23,211 nt of DNA from a virus (IMGVR_UViG_3300047178_000019:1-23211), one strand, 5' to 3'. Numbered from the stretch's first letter, positions 8,568 through 16,005 are shown. Numbers and translations: made by a program. Notes: generated from the sequence alone by a model not told the origin.

Positions 8568-9152
8568 TTAACTCGCAGTCGTGGCGGATACTGAGGTGGC
8601 AGGAACGGAAGCGGCCAGCAGCTCTTGGAGGCGACCTTGATGCGCGCCCGGGCCGAAGAAGAACTGAAGCACGAGGATGACGGCAGCGTCGAGCGTACCG
8701 AGCAGACGGGCCACGATCTCCTTCATGGTCGGATCGATAATGTGCGTGATCATGAAGTACTGCACCAGTCCCCACGCGATCAGCACAAACGCAGCGACCA
8801 CGCATTGAGGGATGATCGAGGTCTTGGTCGCCATGTCGCGGGCGCCATTCTCTTGCGACGCCTCATTGTTCGACTCGGCGATCTGCAGGTCGGCCAACTT
8901 CTCGAGCTTGTCCGCGCCCAGCTTCGCCATGAACTCAGCGTGCGTGCTGTCAGCCTGCTTCAGTGCGAGCAGTTGATCCGAGCTTGCACCCTTGATCGAG
9001 GCGGCTAGGGTTGCCGGCGTCGCAGCTCCCTTATCCAAGCCGAAGACACTCTCAAGCGCGCTAACAGCCACACCAGCTGCTGGTGTTCCAATGCTGCCTG
9101 CAATCCAAGGAGCCAAGCCTTCAAGAGTCGGTACCAGTTTTGAAAAGTCCAT
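8568..9152 (-). CDS. Holin-like membrane protein
   Basis: This 194-aa protein has a soluble, Ala-rich N-terminal half with a charged helix (about 55-105) and two strong hydrophobic segments at about 113-135 (IIPQCVVAAFVLIAWGLVQYF) and 148-167 (around LDAAVILVLQFFFG). A weaker hydrophobic segment lies at 10-38. The arrangement resembles the three-TM holins described from gene transfer agents and many prophages, but it is longer than a classical 70-120 aa holin. It lies two genes after a signal-less endolysin, which needs a holin to reach the cell wall. The start ATG shares one base with the upstream stop (TGATG). It could instead be a phage membrane protein with another role. Confidence 0.7.
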   Translation of the reverse strand: MDFSKLVPTLEGLAPWIAGSIGTPAAGVAVSALESVFGLDKGAATPATLAASIKGASSDQLLALKQADSTHAEFMAKLGADKLEKLADLQIAESNNEASQENGARDMATKTSIIPQCVVAAFVLIAWGLVQYFMITHIIDPTMKEIVARLLGTLDAAVILVLQFFFGPGAHQGRLQELLAASVPATSVSATTAS

Positions 9153-9355
9153 CAGTCTTCCTTCAGCTTTTTCAGCGCTTCCGCGATCAGTTCTGCGAAA
9201 AGCTCTCTGTCGAGCGTTATGTGTGCGCTGTCACCACAGGATCCGTCGTGATGAGCGCATGAGCGGACGGTGACAGTTACCTCACCACCATCTTGATTGA
9301 TCGATATGAAGGCCGGATAGTTAAAGCCGGCGAACGTGTGAGCAGCCAGATTCAT
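9152..9355 (-). CDS. Small Cys/His-rich protein in the lysis cassette
   Basis: The 67-aa product starts at an ATG overlapping the endolysin stop (ATGA); a longer reading from 9418 would overlap the endolysin by 67 bp and lacks a ribosome site. The protein has a beta-strand-like first half (FNYPAFISINQDGGEVTVTVR), then a compact Cys/His cluster with C33, H35, H36, C40 and H45, and ends in an acidic/basic helix (ELFAELIAEALKKLKED). No membrane segment or lipobox is present, so it is not a spanin. The cluster could bind a metal ion, which is speculation from spacing alone. Its position between endolysin and holin-like genes suggests co-expression with lysis, but not necessarily a lysis function. 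Confidence 0.75.
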   Translation of the reverse strand: MNLAAHTFAGFNYPAFISINQDGGEVTVTVRSCAHHDGSCGDSAHITLDRELFAELIAEALKKLKED

Positions 9356-9831
9356 TGCGCACCGATCAGTAGGTTCTTCGCTATGCGTTTCGCCCAGCCT
9401 TTCGAGAAGGTCTGCCAATCATTGAGCGAATCCATGTACTCCAGTCGGTAGGCGAGGAAGCGTGCGCAGACACGCACAGGATCGATCGCCTTGATCGCAG
9501 CGATCGTTGCCGGTCCGATGACGCCGTCCGCCGTAACGCCGGCAGCCTGTTGCAACCACTGCGTCGGATGCCCACCATTGAAGGCAGCGTCGAACACCTC
9601 GAAGCCAATGGCGCCGTCGTACTGGTCGCAGTGAAACTTGTCCCAGTACTGAGACTTCGCAATCGCCTTGGCTTGGTCGAGCGTCAGATCACGCATCTCT
9701 CCTGTGTACCCATTGGCGACAGCAACACGCTTGGTGATGCCGTACATCGTCTCGCCGCCCGGGTCTGCAGGGTTGTTACTGTAGCCACCTTCGTAGCCAA
9801 TCAGCGTCTTGAAAACATCGTCGAATGTCAT
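9352..9831 (-). CDS. Endolysin, GH108-type N-acetylmuramidase with PG_binding_3-like domain
   Basis: This 159-aa enzyme should cut the glycan strand of peptidoglycan at the end of infection. The N-terminus has the GH108 signature: a short helix, then GYEGGYSNNPADPGGETMYG, with Glu14 in EGGY as the expected catalytic acid. The C-terminal 70-80 residues (AFNGGHPTQWLQQAAG, TADGVIGPATIAAI) form the peptidoglycan-binding domain found with GH108. The length is normal for the family. There is no signal peptide or signal-anchor, so release should depend on a holin. The start ATG follows AGGTAGGC closely, seven bases after the upstream gene's stop. The end overlaps the 67-aa gene as ATGA. The call is firm on sequence motifs. 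Confidence 0.93.
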   Translation of the reverse strand: MTFDDVFKTLIGYEGGYSNNPADPGGETMYGITKRVAVANGYTGEMRDLTLDQAKAIAKSQYWDKFHCDQYDGAIGFEVFDAAFNGGHPTQWLQQAAGVTADGVIGPATIAAIKAIDPVRVCARFLAYRLEYMDSLNDWQTFSKGWAKRIAKNLLIGAQ

Positions 9832-9837
9832 GCCTAC

Positions 9838-10188
9838 CTACTTGTGATTTTTCTCGAGCGCGCTGATGCGGGCGTGATCGTCCGCGATGTCACCCAAGAC
9901 GCGAGCGAACCGTTCGTCAAGCTCAGTGCGAGAGACGTTGGTCAATTGCGCCGCCTTCACGTCGGACTTGATCTCAGCCAGCTCAACAGCTAACTGTGAA
10001 GTGATCGTCTCCTGACGGATCTGCCCCTCGCGCAGATCGAGCGTGGTTTTACCCAGCCCGACTGCGACAGTGAGAAGGAGATAGACCGCGACCTGCGACA
10101 GCTTCTCGCCGAAGCCCTTCATGCCTGAAGCATGCTCAGCATGATCGAGACGATTCTCGGAGATCTCGACGCCTTCTTTTGCAGCCAT
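9838..10188 (-). CDS. One-TM coiled-coil protein next to endolysin (holin or inner-membrane spanin candidate)
   Basis: The product is 116 aa. A 28-residue charged N-terminus is followed by one hydrophobic segment (about 29-48, VAVYLLLTVAVGLG). A long charged helix follows (about 50-116) with heptad-like spacing, ending in ISALEKNHK. This topology fits either a class III-type holin or an inner-membrane spanin. No outer-membrane lipoprotein partner, separate or nested, is visible nearby, so the spanin reading is incomplete. The ATG at 10188 has AGAGGTGG just upstream and lies 11 bp after the previous stop. An upstream reading from 10272 runs into the preceding gene and was not used. Its place directly before the endolysin supports a lysis role. 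Confidence 0.75.
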   Translation of the reverse strand: MAAKEGVEISENRLDHAEHASGMKGFGEKLSQVAVYLLLTVAVGLGKTTLDLREGQIRQETITSQLAVELAEIKSDVKAAQLTNVSRTELDERFARVLGDIADDHARISALEKNHK

Positions 10189-10199
10189 GAAACCACCTC

Positions 10200-10619
10200 T
10201 TAGCTCAGCGCAACCTTGCGGATCGTGCCTGCGACATTGACCACGAGGTAAGCAACACCGCCGACAACGCACACGGTGTAGACGCCCTGCGGCAGCTGGG
10301 TGCCGGCAGAGATTGCATTCAGCGTCGCTTGGGTCGGAGGATTGGTCGTCGGAGCTGCGGTCGGCAGAGCGCCGAGCGGAACGGCTTGGCGGAACGCGCC
10401 TTCAGGATCCACGAGGCGAATGCCCGGGATACCGTCTTGCGAGCTACCACCTTGCGTCGATGCGTCCACCGAGCCAGTAGCGACAGTGCCGCCGGCAGTG
10501 ACGACCTTCATCAGCGGGAAGCCAGCCGAGTTGATGGACGTCAAGTGAGAGCTGGTGCTCTGGGCTACCTCAGGGTTGATCGGTGAGGTCTTAGAATTGC
10601 CTGCTACTGGGGTTGACAT
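10200..10619 (-). CDS. Small spike/decoration-like protein sharing the N-terminal module of the 758-aa spike
   Basis: This 139-aa protein has residues about 26-77 that align with residues about 12-63 of the upstream 758-aa protein. Shared anchors are LTSIN/LTTVN, GFPLMKVV/GVPLFKAV, GGTV and IRLVDPEGAF/VRIVDSEGAL. The rest is a Pro/Thr-rich linker and a short beta-rich tail (LPQGVYTVCVVGGVAYLVVN). With no catalytic domain it could be a short fibre, a capping or decoration protein, or a receptor-binding stub that uses the same docking site as the spike. The start ATG has AAGGA nine bases upstream. The two genes are separated by 19 bp. Homology of the module is seen directly; the docking role is inferred. 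Confidence 0.8.
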   Translation of the reverse strand: MSTPVAGNSKTSPINPEVAQSTSSHLTSINSAGFPLMKVVTAGGTVATGSVDASTQGGSSQDGIPGIRLVDPEGAFRQAVPLGALPTAAPTTNPPTQATLNAISAGTQLPQGVYTVCVVGGVAYLVVNVAGTIRKVALS

Positions 10620-10638
10620 TGTCTTGTCCTTTTTGAAA

Positions 10639-12915
10639 TTAGAGAGCCATTACTGCGTCGTGGAAGGCGCTTGCGTGCCTGAAACCGTGGTAGTCGATAC
10701 CTTGGTTAATCTGACCACCCCACGCGCGTTGCACGATCGAATTGGCCGGAATTGCAAGAGTGTTGCCCGAGCAACCAGTGAACTGTCCACCGTAGGTACC
10801 GTTCGCGCTGTAGCCGGTGTACGTCACGAGCTGACCGTTGACCCAGATGTTGTAAGTGCCATTGGGCGATGCCGCCGCGTTTGCCGGCGTCGGCCACTGA
10901 TCTCCCGGTGCCGGCGCATTGGTCAGGACAGGGATTGTGGTGGCATTGGCAGCAACGAGCGAAGCAACTTGCACGTTGTTCGAGTGAGCCGGGTGAACCG
11001 CGTCATTGGTCGGGGTGGCAGGGTTGCCGACGTTCGCGTCAGCGTTGCCGTCCGCCACATGGTTGTAGACCTGACCAGATCCAGTGATCAATGCCTGACC
11101 GCTCTGCCCCGATGCACCTGACGAGTTGTACCAAGTGCCCGTCATCGTGCTCCAGTAAATCCACAGCCCCGTCATCTGGGTCTGCATGAAGTTGAGCATG
11201 TAGGCATCGCGCGCAAGATCTGCGGTAACCGGCGTAGCCTTGATGAATCCCGGCGTGACAAACAGGATCGCGTTGGGGTTGTTCGCGCGCGCGGCGAGAA
11301 GCGTAGTTTGAATTGCGGTTGCGACACTCAGTCCGTTTGCAGCAGTCGGCCATCCGTCATTGATACCCGCAGCCAGAACAACCACGTCAGCCTGAGCTGC
11401 AGCAAGAGCCGCGATACGGCGCGAATCAGTCGTGTTCGGAAGGAACGAGTAAGCGGTAGCGAACGAAACCTCAGCGTACCCCGTGCCACCGATCGCATCG
11501 AGCGTATGCGCAGGAGCACCAGTCAGGAGACCGAACTGAGCAGCAACTCCACCGAGCGCGCCAGACGCAAGACCCTGCGCCTGCATGATCGAGTCACCCT
11601 GCCATGCGTGCGTGAACGACTTCGAGGTGATGTCGAGCGGAACCACGGTGTCGATGGCGTTGAAACCGAAGCCCGAGAAACCAGCGCCGAACATCCAGAT
11701 CAACTTCCGCATCTTGCGAGTGCCGAAGTTCACCAACGTCATGTTGTTGTTTTCAGGATAGATGGGGTTCTGATTCTGAAGCTGCCCATCAACCATCAGT
11801 TGCCAATTGCCGCCGCCGCCGCCATACACAGCGATGTTCGGAGCATCGGTAGACATCGCGATGAAGCCAAGGCTAGCACCGTTACCTACGGTTGTTGCCT
11901 GATCCGGCAGGCACGGACTGAAATAGGACAGGTGCGTACCGTCGTTGGTATTGCTCGTGGACCCGTTGTCAGTCCAGTTTTGGAAGTTCCAAACGGTCGC
12001 GTAGTTCAGCAGGTTGAACGTGTACGGCGATGCGAACTGGCGCGGCTCACATGCGGTACGAACAGTCGAACCAAGTCCGACAGCTGCGGTACCACCGATG
12101 CAACCGTAGAAGTGAGTCGCATCCTTGTAAAGATAGGTGACCGTGTTTGCGGAAGTCTCGCTGCCGATTGCGCCACCGACGTAGATCTGATTGGTCTGAT
12201 TGAAGACTTGCGAACTAGATGGGAAGGTTCCCGGTACAGCCGGCGACGCGCAGTTGCAACCTTGCAGAACATTGCCGACGATGCTGGTGTAGGTGATGGC
12301 ATTGCCGGCGCTGCCGATGTAAACCGTGCCAGATCCAGCCAACGCATACGTGTCATTGACCGCGATGGTGCCGTTCGAGATTGGGAGCGTGACTGCCGCA
12401 GTCGATACGGTGTACGAGTTGCTCGGAAACTGCTTGGTCGAGGTGACTGGGATCGTTGCAGCAGGAAGCTGAAGAGCGGCCGTGGTCGGCGTCTGGGCTT
12501 GCGGCAGGTAGTAGTAGACGTAGTTGGCAATGGCCGGCCCGCCAGAGGTGCCATTGTAGACGTAGCCGACGGTGTTGACGCTGGGCTGATTCGAGTTGCT
12601 GCTGGTGACCGTGATGACCGGTGGATTCGCCATGATCGGAATCGATGGCGCGCCCATGCTGGCAATCAAGGACGCCAGCAGCGTGTTGCGAACGCGCGTC
12701 AGCACCGACTTCGAGCCACTGTTCGCGAGGGCGCCTTCAGAGTCAACGATACGCACGATCGGGAGATCATCTCCTGATACGCCAGTGACTTGCTCGCCAG
12801 CACCAATTTCACCGTAGGGAACCGTACCGCCGAGACCCACAGCCTTGAAGAGCGGAACACCCTTGTTGTTGACCGTGGTGAGGCGGCGACGGCCCAGCGT
12901 ACTAGATTCGATCAT
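10639..12915 (-). CDS. Tail spike/fibre with SGNH (GDSL-type) hydrolase domain, putative polysaccharide esterase
   Basis: The product is 758 aa. Residues 1-65 form a module also present in the next gene. Residues about 150-240 and 655-735 contain two related beta segments (ITYTSIVGNVLQGC and VTYTGYSANGTYGG) that flank the enzyme domain. The SGNH core lies at about 430-650. Block I is WQGDS (nucleophile Ser442), block II GGTGY (476-480), block III GIND (517-520, Asn519) and block V NDAVH (Asp638, His641). All four catalytic-block residues are present. SGNH domains in phage spikes are known to deacetylate surface polysaccharide (phage G7C gp63.1). A similar role in capsule or O-antigen recognition is likely. 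The ATG follows the upstream TAA directly, with GGAG eight bases before. No signal peptide is seen. Confidence 0.88.
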   Translation of the reverse strand: MIESSTLGRRRLTTVNNKGVPLFKAVGLGGTVPYGEIGAGEQVTGVSGDDLPIVRIVDSEGALANSGSKSVLTRVRNTLLASLIASMGAPSIPIMANPPVITVTSSNSNQPSVNTVGYVYNGTSGGPAIANYVYYYLPQAQTPTTAALQLPAATIPVTSTKQFPSNSYTVSTAAVTLPISNGTIAVNDTYALAGSGTVYIGSAGNAITYTSIVGNVLQGCNCASPAVPGTFPSSSQVFNQTNQIYVGGAIGSETSANTVTYLYKDATHFYGCIGGTAAVGLGSTVRTACEPRQFASPYTFNLLNYATVWNFQNWTDNGSTSNTNDGTHLSYFSPCLPDQATTVGNGASLGFIAMSTDAPNIAVYGGGGGNWQLMVDGQLQNQNPIYPENNNMTLVNFGTRKMRKLIWMFGAGFSGFGFNAIDTVVPLDITSKSFTHAWQGDSIMQAQGLASGALGGVAAQFGLLTGAPAHTLDAIGGTGYAEVSFATAYSFLPNTTDSRRIAALAAAQADVVVLAAGINDGWPTAANGLSVATAIQTTLLAARANNPNAILFVTPGFIKATPVTADLARDAYMLNFMQTQMTGLWIYWSTMTGTWYNSSGASGQSGQALITGSGQVYNHVADGNADANVGNPATPTNDAVHPAHSNNVQVASLVAANATTIPVLTNAPAPGDQWPTPANAAASPNGTYNIWVNGQLVTYTGYSANGTYGGQFTGCSGNTLAIPANSIVQRAWGGQINQGIDYHGFRHASAFHDAVMAL

Positions 12916-13224
12916 TTAGAATGCTCCGTTGCCCAGCGTGGTGATCAGGGTCGCGGTACCGGCCGGCGAGATCCCTGCGATGTTGGTGTTGGCGCCCAGC
13001 TCGAAGACCTTGCGGCCATTCACCGGGATCGGATAGTCGGCAGCGGTTGCGGCAGCTGTGCCGTTCTGAGCGAGACGGACGTAAGCCACATTCGGTCCAG
13101 CATTGAAGACGTCCACATTGGTGGCAGCGGACAAGTTAGCGGCAGTGCCGAGCGTTGTGTTCGACGAAGCGGCAGTTAGCGCATGGCTGGCGCCGGAACC
13201 GGGAATGGGCTGGAACAGTTGCAT
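12916..13224 (-). CDS. Small beta-rich virion protein (possible decoration or head-tail protein)
   Basis: The start used is the ATG at 13224 (MQLFQPIPG, 102 aa), which has AGGACA just upstream. A GTG at 13254 would add ten residues but has no ribosome site and falls in a hairpin region. The protein is rich in Ala, Thr, Asn and Gly, with strands such as VDVFNAGPNVAYVRL and YPIPVNGRKVFEL and a GTATLITTLGNG ending. This pattern is common in small phage decoration or neck proteins that wrap a structural fold round Asn/Gly turns. It lies 69 bp after a neck-type gene and directly before the spike gene, with no gap. I do not recognise a named family with confidence. Confidence 0.75.
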   Translation of the reverse strand: MQLFQPIPGSGASHALTAASSNTTLGTAANLSAATNVDVFNAGPNVAYVRLAQNGTAAATAADYPIPVNGRKVFELGANTNIAGISPAGTATLITTLGNGAF

Positions 13225-13236
13225 GAGTTGTCCTAT

Positions 13237-13286
13237 GCGGCCTGTGCCGCTCACTTACATCAATGTTAAGGACGGATCGACCGTCC
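13237..13286 (-). other. Two tandem hairpins before the spike cluster
   Basis: GGACGG/CCGTCC with a 5-base loop (13270-13286), followed on the minus strand by TTAAC, and GCGGC/GCCGC with a 4-base loop (13237-13250) occupy most of the 69-bp gap between the neck-type gene and the 102-aa gene. The second lies 13 bases upstream of the ATG used here, next to its ribosome site. They may attenuate transcription or shield the start. Confidence 0.45.
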
Positions 13287-13293
13287 ACAGTTG

Positions 13294-13956
13294 CTAGACC
13301 AGAGGAATCACAACTTGGTCGCTGAGACGGGCGTACATCTTGTTGGCGCGGATCTGGGCCAGCAGCAGACCACGCTCGTACTCACCCTTCTTCAGCATGG
13401 CGATCTTGGTCTCGGTGAACTCTTGGCGCGGCACCATCAGGAGACTCGAGAGCACCCCAGCCGCGATGACCTCGGCGAACTCGTCGAAGATGATCTGATC
13501 GAACAGGGTGCAAGATCGGTTCGGCTTGAGCGCCACCCAGAAGGTGAATGCCGCAGTCGATGCAACGGCCGGCGGGTAGTCAACTTGGAAGGTGTTCGGA
13601 TCGGTTTGGAAGATCGTCTTCGGCGTAGCGCTCTGAGTGTCCGCCCCAGTGAAGGCGTTGTTCAGCTGCTCAGTGCGGAAGTTCGCGGTGTCCACGGTAG
13701 CGATGTCGAGCTTCTGGTTCAGGTACCACGCCTGCCGCAGCAGCGCCACGGAAAAGCCAGTCGGCAACGTTACCGGAATGCTGGACGCGCCCGCCACCGC
13801 GTTGTACGGCCCAATCTGCTGCTGCACGAACAGGGTCTTGCCGTAGAAGTCGATCAGCGTGTTCAGAATGAACTGGTCCACGAGCGGCTCTGCGGCGCCC
13901 GAGGCGAACGGCAGGATGAAGGGATAGAGTTCGTAGAACGGTACTGACGCGGCCAT
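13294..13956 (-). CDS. Putative neck/tail structural protein
   Basis: The 220-aa product starts MAASVPFYELYPFILPF. It alternates helices (EPLVDQFILNTLIDFYGKT, VALLRQAWYLNQK) and strands, and ends in a helix-rich, Leu-rich tail (RGLLLAQIRANKMYARL). There are no membrane segments in the usual sense; the hydrophobic N-terminus is part of a helix with Pro and charged flanks. The gene is translationally coupled to the upstream adaptor-like gene through a TAATG junction, so both products are probably made in equal amounts. The position after the capsid and adaptor genes and before the spike cluster suggests a head-to-tail joining or tail tube role. I do not recognise a family for certain. Confidence 0.75.
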   Translation of the reverse strand: MAASVPFYELYPFILPFASGAAEPLVDQFILNTLIDFYGKTLFVQQQIGPYNAVAGASSIPVTLPTGFSVALLRQAWYLNQKLDIATVDTANFRTEQLNNAFTGADTQSATPKTIFQTDPNTFQVDYPPAVASTAAFTFWVALKPNRSCTLFDQIIFDEFAEVIAAGVLSSLLMVPRQEFTETKIAMLKKGEYERGLLLAQIRANKMYARLSDQVVIPLV

Positions 13957-14645
13957 TAAGGCGCTCCCTTAGCAAGCGCCCCGGCGTGCGGGTTGGCGCC
14001 ACGGTTGGTGAGATCTGGGCTTTGCGCTTGGTCGGAAACGAGCTTGATGCCAAGTGCGTTGCTGAGTGCTTGCATGTGCATCATGGCCTTCTGCATGCCA
14101 TTCGCTTCGGTGTCCTTCATGAAGCAACGCATGAGCGTGTAGGACAGGAGCGCCTCGCGGTAAGCGGTGGCGATCGTCAGACTGTCCGTCAGGTTCACGA
14201 CATCTGTTGGCTGCTCGGCGGCCGAGATCTCGATCTGTTGGCCGGCCGTGGCGGGCGGGTAGGTGAAGAATTGCAACGGCACGCGCTCGTCATACATGAC
14301 GTGCTGGATGAATCCGTTGTTCGTCGCCGAGTGCCAATTCGGGTTCTGCTGATCGAGCATGTCCCGATCGATGTAGCGAACCACGCGGCCCGGAGCACCT
14401 CCGGTGATGTTACGGTAAACGTCGAGCAGGAAGATTGATCCAGCCGGAAGCGCTTGCTTCGTACCGGCGACCAATGTCACGACGACGTCTTGAGCTGATG
14501 CGTCAGGTCTCTTGTTGACAATGAACTCTTGCCCATCCGAGATGTAGAGCATCAGCTCTGCATTGAGCCAGCGGACACCGTCCGACCCGTTGATAGGATC
14601 GTTCGCGACGTCGCGCACGCGGTTGATGATGTCGCTGGCGATCAT
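13956..14645 (-). CDS. Putative head-tail adaptor protein (DUF6682-like)
   Basis: The 229-aa product begins MIASDIINRVRDVANDP with a WLNAELMLYISDGQEFI helix, a pattern found in phage adaptor-type proteins grouped as DUF6682. Such proteins usually sit between portal and tail. A long central strand region follows, with RVVRYIDRDMLDQQNPNW, then FFTYPPATAG and VNLTDSLTIATAYREALLSY, as in known adaptors in which a helical domain packs against the portal. The last 40 residues are polar and disordered. Start and stop are both coupled: TAATG with the 82-aa gene upstream and TAATG with the next gene. The assignment rests on length, pattern and position; a profile search was not possible. Confidence 0.75.
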   Translation of the reverse strand: MIASDIINRVRDVANDPINGSDGVRWLNAELMLYISDGQEFIVNKRPDASAQDVVVTLVAGTKQALPAGSIFLLDVYRNITGGAPGRVVRYIDRDMLDQQNPNWHSATNNGFIQHVMYDERVPLQFFTYPPATAGQQIEISAAEQPTDVVNLTDSLTIATAYREALLSYTLMRCFMKDTEANGMQKAMMHMQALSNALGIKLVSDQAQSPDLTNRGANPHAGALAKGAP

Positions 14646-14893
14646 TACTGCGCTTCCTTGTTAGGAAGTCCCAACTTCTTGCCGGCGCGCTGGATGGCCG
14701 CCTCAGTGACTGCCTCGAGTTCTTCGACCTTCTTGCTCACCACTTGGCCCAGCTCTTTGAGCTGATCTTCAATCGGCTTTGTGATGTCCAGAGTGAGCAA
14801 ACGGAAATGCTCGGGCGGGTTTTCCAACAGGTACGGGCTGGCCGGAATCAGACGGCCGTCCTTGACGTGCTGATAGAACTTTTGAATCGACAT
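14645..14893 (-). CDS. Small helical protein between capsid and adaptor genes
   Basis: This 82-aa protein begins MSIQKFYQHVKDGRLIPASP, with a short strand/turn, and continues with a long helix (about 38-75; KPIEDQLKELGQVVSKKVEE) of coiled-coil character, ending LGLPNKEAQ. It has no membrane segment or known motif. The ATG has AAGAGG a few bases upstream and lies just after the strong hairpin that follows the capsid gene, so it may be translated from a processed or read-through transcript. The stop overlaps the adaptor-like gene (TAATG). The position suggests a minor virion or assembly factor. I do not recognise it. Confidence 0.75.
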   Translation of the reverse strand: MSIQKFYQHVKDGRLIPASPYLLENPPEHFRLLTLDITKPIEDQLKELGQVVSKKVEELEAVTEAAIQRAGKKLGLPNKEAQ

Positions 14894-14905
14894 GTTTTCC
14901 TCTTG

Positions 14906-14940
14906 TGAAACGGGGTCCGATCCGCTAAGACCAGACCCCG
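14906..14940 (-). terminator. Strong hairpin after the major capsid gene (terminator or attenuator)
   Basis: On the minus strand, 12-base arms (CGGGGTCTGGTC and GATCGGACCCCG) pair fully with two G-T wobbles around a TTAGCG loop, followed by TTTC. It begins 27 bases after the capsid stop and precedes the next gene's ribosome site. The T-run is short, so partial termination or RNA processing is more likely than a complete stop. This would leave more capsid mRNA than downstream mRNA. Confidence 0.7.
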
Positions 14941-14966
14941 GGATTACAGCTTACTGCCTTCCGGTA

Positions 14967-15971
14967 TTAACCGTGGACGCAATGGATCCAGACGAGTGCC
15001 TCGGGCTTGGTGACCTTGAATCCGAAGATGTTCAGGCCACGCAGGATGTCGCCGAAGGTGGTCGTCGAACGGACCGATTCAACCTTGGTGACTTGCGAAG
15101 CGAACGAGATCGCATCGCGGGTACCTGCCAGCAGCTCGTAGCAGTTGACCGTCGCGCTGTTGTAGGTGTCGGTACCTTGGTACAGGTTGTTCGACACATA
15201 CAGGGTGAAGCGGTCGATCATGCCCAGCTTGCCGTTACGCAGAGGCGTCACGTCGTCACCGGTCAAGTACACTTCACGCAGATCCGAGCGCTTGATCATC
15301 GCTGCGATCCACGGGGTGATCACCATCCAGCGACCGGTCTCAGGCACGTTCTGTTCGTCCAGCACTTGGCCGGCGTAAACGATCGTGTCGAGCACGTTGC
15401 TGTTGTTGATCGCCAGAGGCGTACCAACCGCACCGAGGTTCACCGAGCCGGTCTTGGCGCCAGCGGTCAGACCTTGGTTGCCCGAGGAACCTGCCACGTT
15501 GCCGGTTTCAAAAGCGGCTGCTTGCGAGTACACCGAGCTGAACACGTCGTACTCAACGGCGATCTTCATCTGCTCGGCAGCATCCGAGCTGAAGATGTCC
15601 ATGAGACGAATGTCCGACTGCACGGCATCGACGTCGTCAAGGACCACGGCGAAGTACTTGCCTTGGTCGATCGACAGAACGATCGTGCCAGCCTCAGGAA
15701 CTTGACCGGTGAGCGTCGCGCCCTTGGTGTAGTTGTTGATCGTGATGGTCGGGATCGAACGGATGACAACCTTGTCACCGTATTCCTGAATCTCGCCTTC
15801 CCAATCGTTGTTCGTGATCTCGGTCAGGCAGGTCGCGATGTAGAACTTGACCGCGAGCTTGCCAGACCAGACCTGTGGTACGAACGTACCGCCGGGGTTG
15901 GTGCCGGTTGCGGTACCGTAGGTATCGGTCGTGCCCGATCCGTAGTACCCATTATTTACGCCGATAGACAC
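14967..15971 (-). CDS. Major capsid (coat) protein
   Basis: The 334-aa product follows a scaffold gene and precedes neck genes, the place expected for the coat protein. It shows a capsid-like pattern: an N-terminal arm (MSIGVNNGYYGSG), then LAVKFYIATCLTEITNND and GDKVVIRSIPTITINNYT, an EAGTIVLSIDQGKYFAVVLDD strand series as in P22/N4-type coats, a helix with SDAAEQMKIAVEYDVFSSV, and GRWMVITPWIAAMIKRSDL, the typical P-domain/A-domain segment. The start is GTG at 15971, supported by AAAGGAAA seven to eight bases upstream. No ATG lies near. The sequence is well conserved in style with podophage coats; the HK97 fold is inferred. A strong hairpin follows the gene. I am fairly sure of this call. 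Confidence 0.9.
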   Translation of the reverse strand: MSIGVNNGYYGSGTTDTYGTATGTNPGGTFVPQVWSGKLAVKFYIATCLTEITNNDWEGEIQEYGDKVVIRSIPTITINNYTKGATLTGQVPEAGTIVLSIDQGKYFAVVLDDVDAVQSDIRLMDIFSSDAAEQMKIAVEYDVFSSVYSQAAAFETGNVAGSSGNQGLTAGAKTGSVNLGAVGTPLAINNSNVLDTIVYAGQVLDEQNVPETGRWMVITPWIAAMIKRSDLREVYLTGDDVTPLRNGKLGMIDRFTLYVSNNLYQGTDTYNSATVNCYELLAGTRDAISFASQVTKVESVRSTTTFGDILRGLNIFGFKVTKPEALVWIHCVHG

Positions 15972-16005
15972 AGCAATTTCCTTTCTTGTCTATCCGCCCT
16001 GCTGC

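Noticed and set aside
9838-10272. Longer N-terminus (144 aa) for the one-TM protein
   Set aside because: It would overlap the previous gene by 73 bp and the extra residues are Cys/Arg-rich out-of-frame translation; the ATG at 10188 has AGAGGTGG.
10613-10618. TTGACA as a plus-strand promoter -35
   Set aside because: It lies in the coding start of the 139-aa gene, and no suitable -10 or downstream plus-strand gene follows.
11308-12777. Plus-strand open frame of 489 codons opposite the SGNH spike
   Set aside because: It has Arg-rich, low-information composition and no promoter, while the minus strand has complete SGNH blocks.
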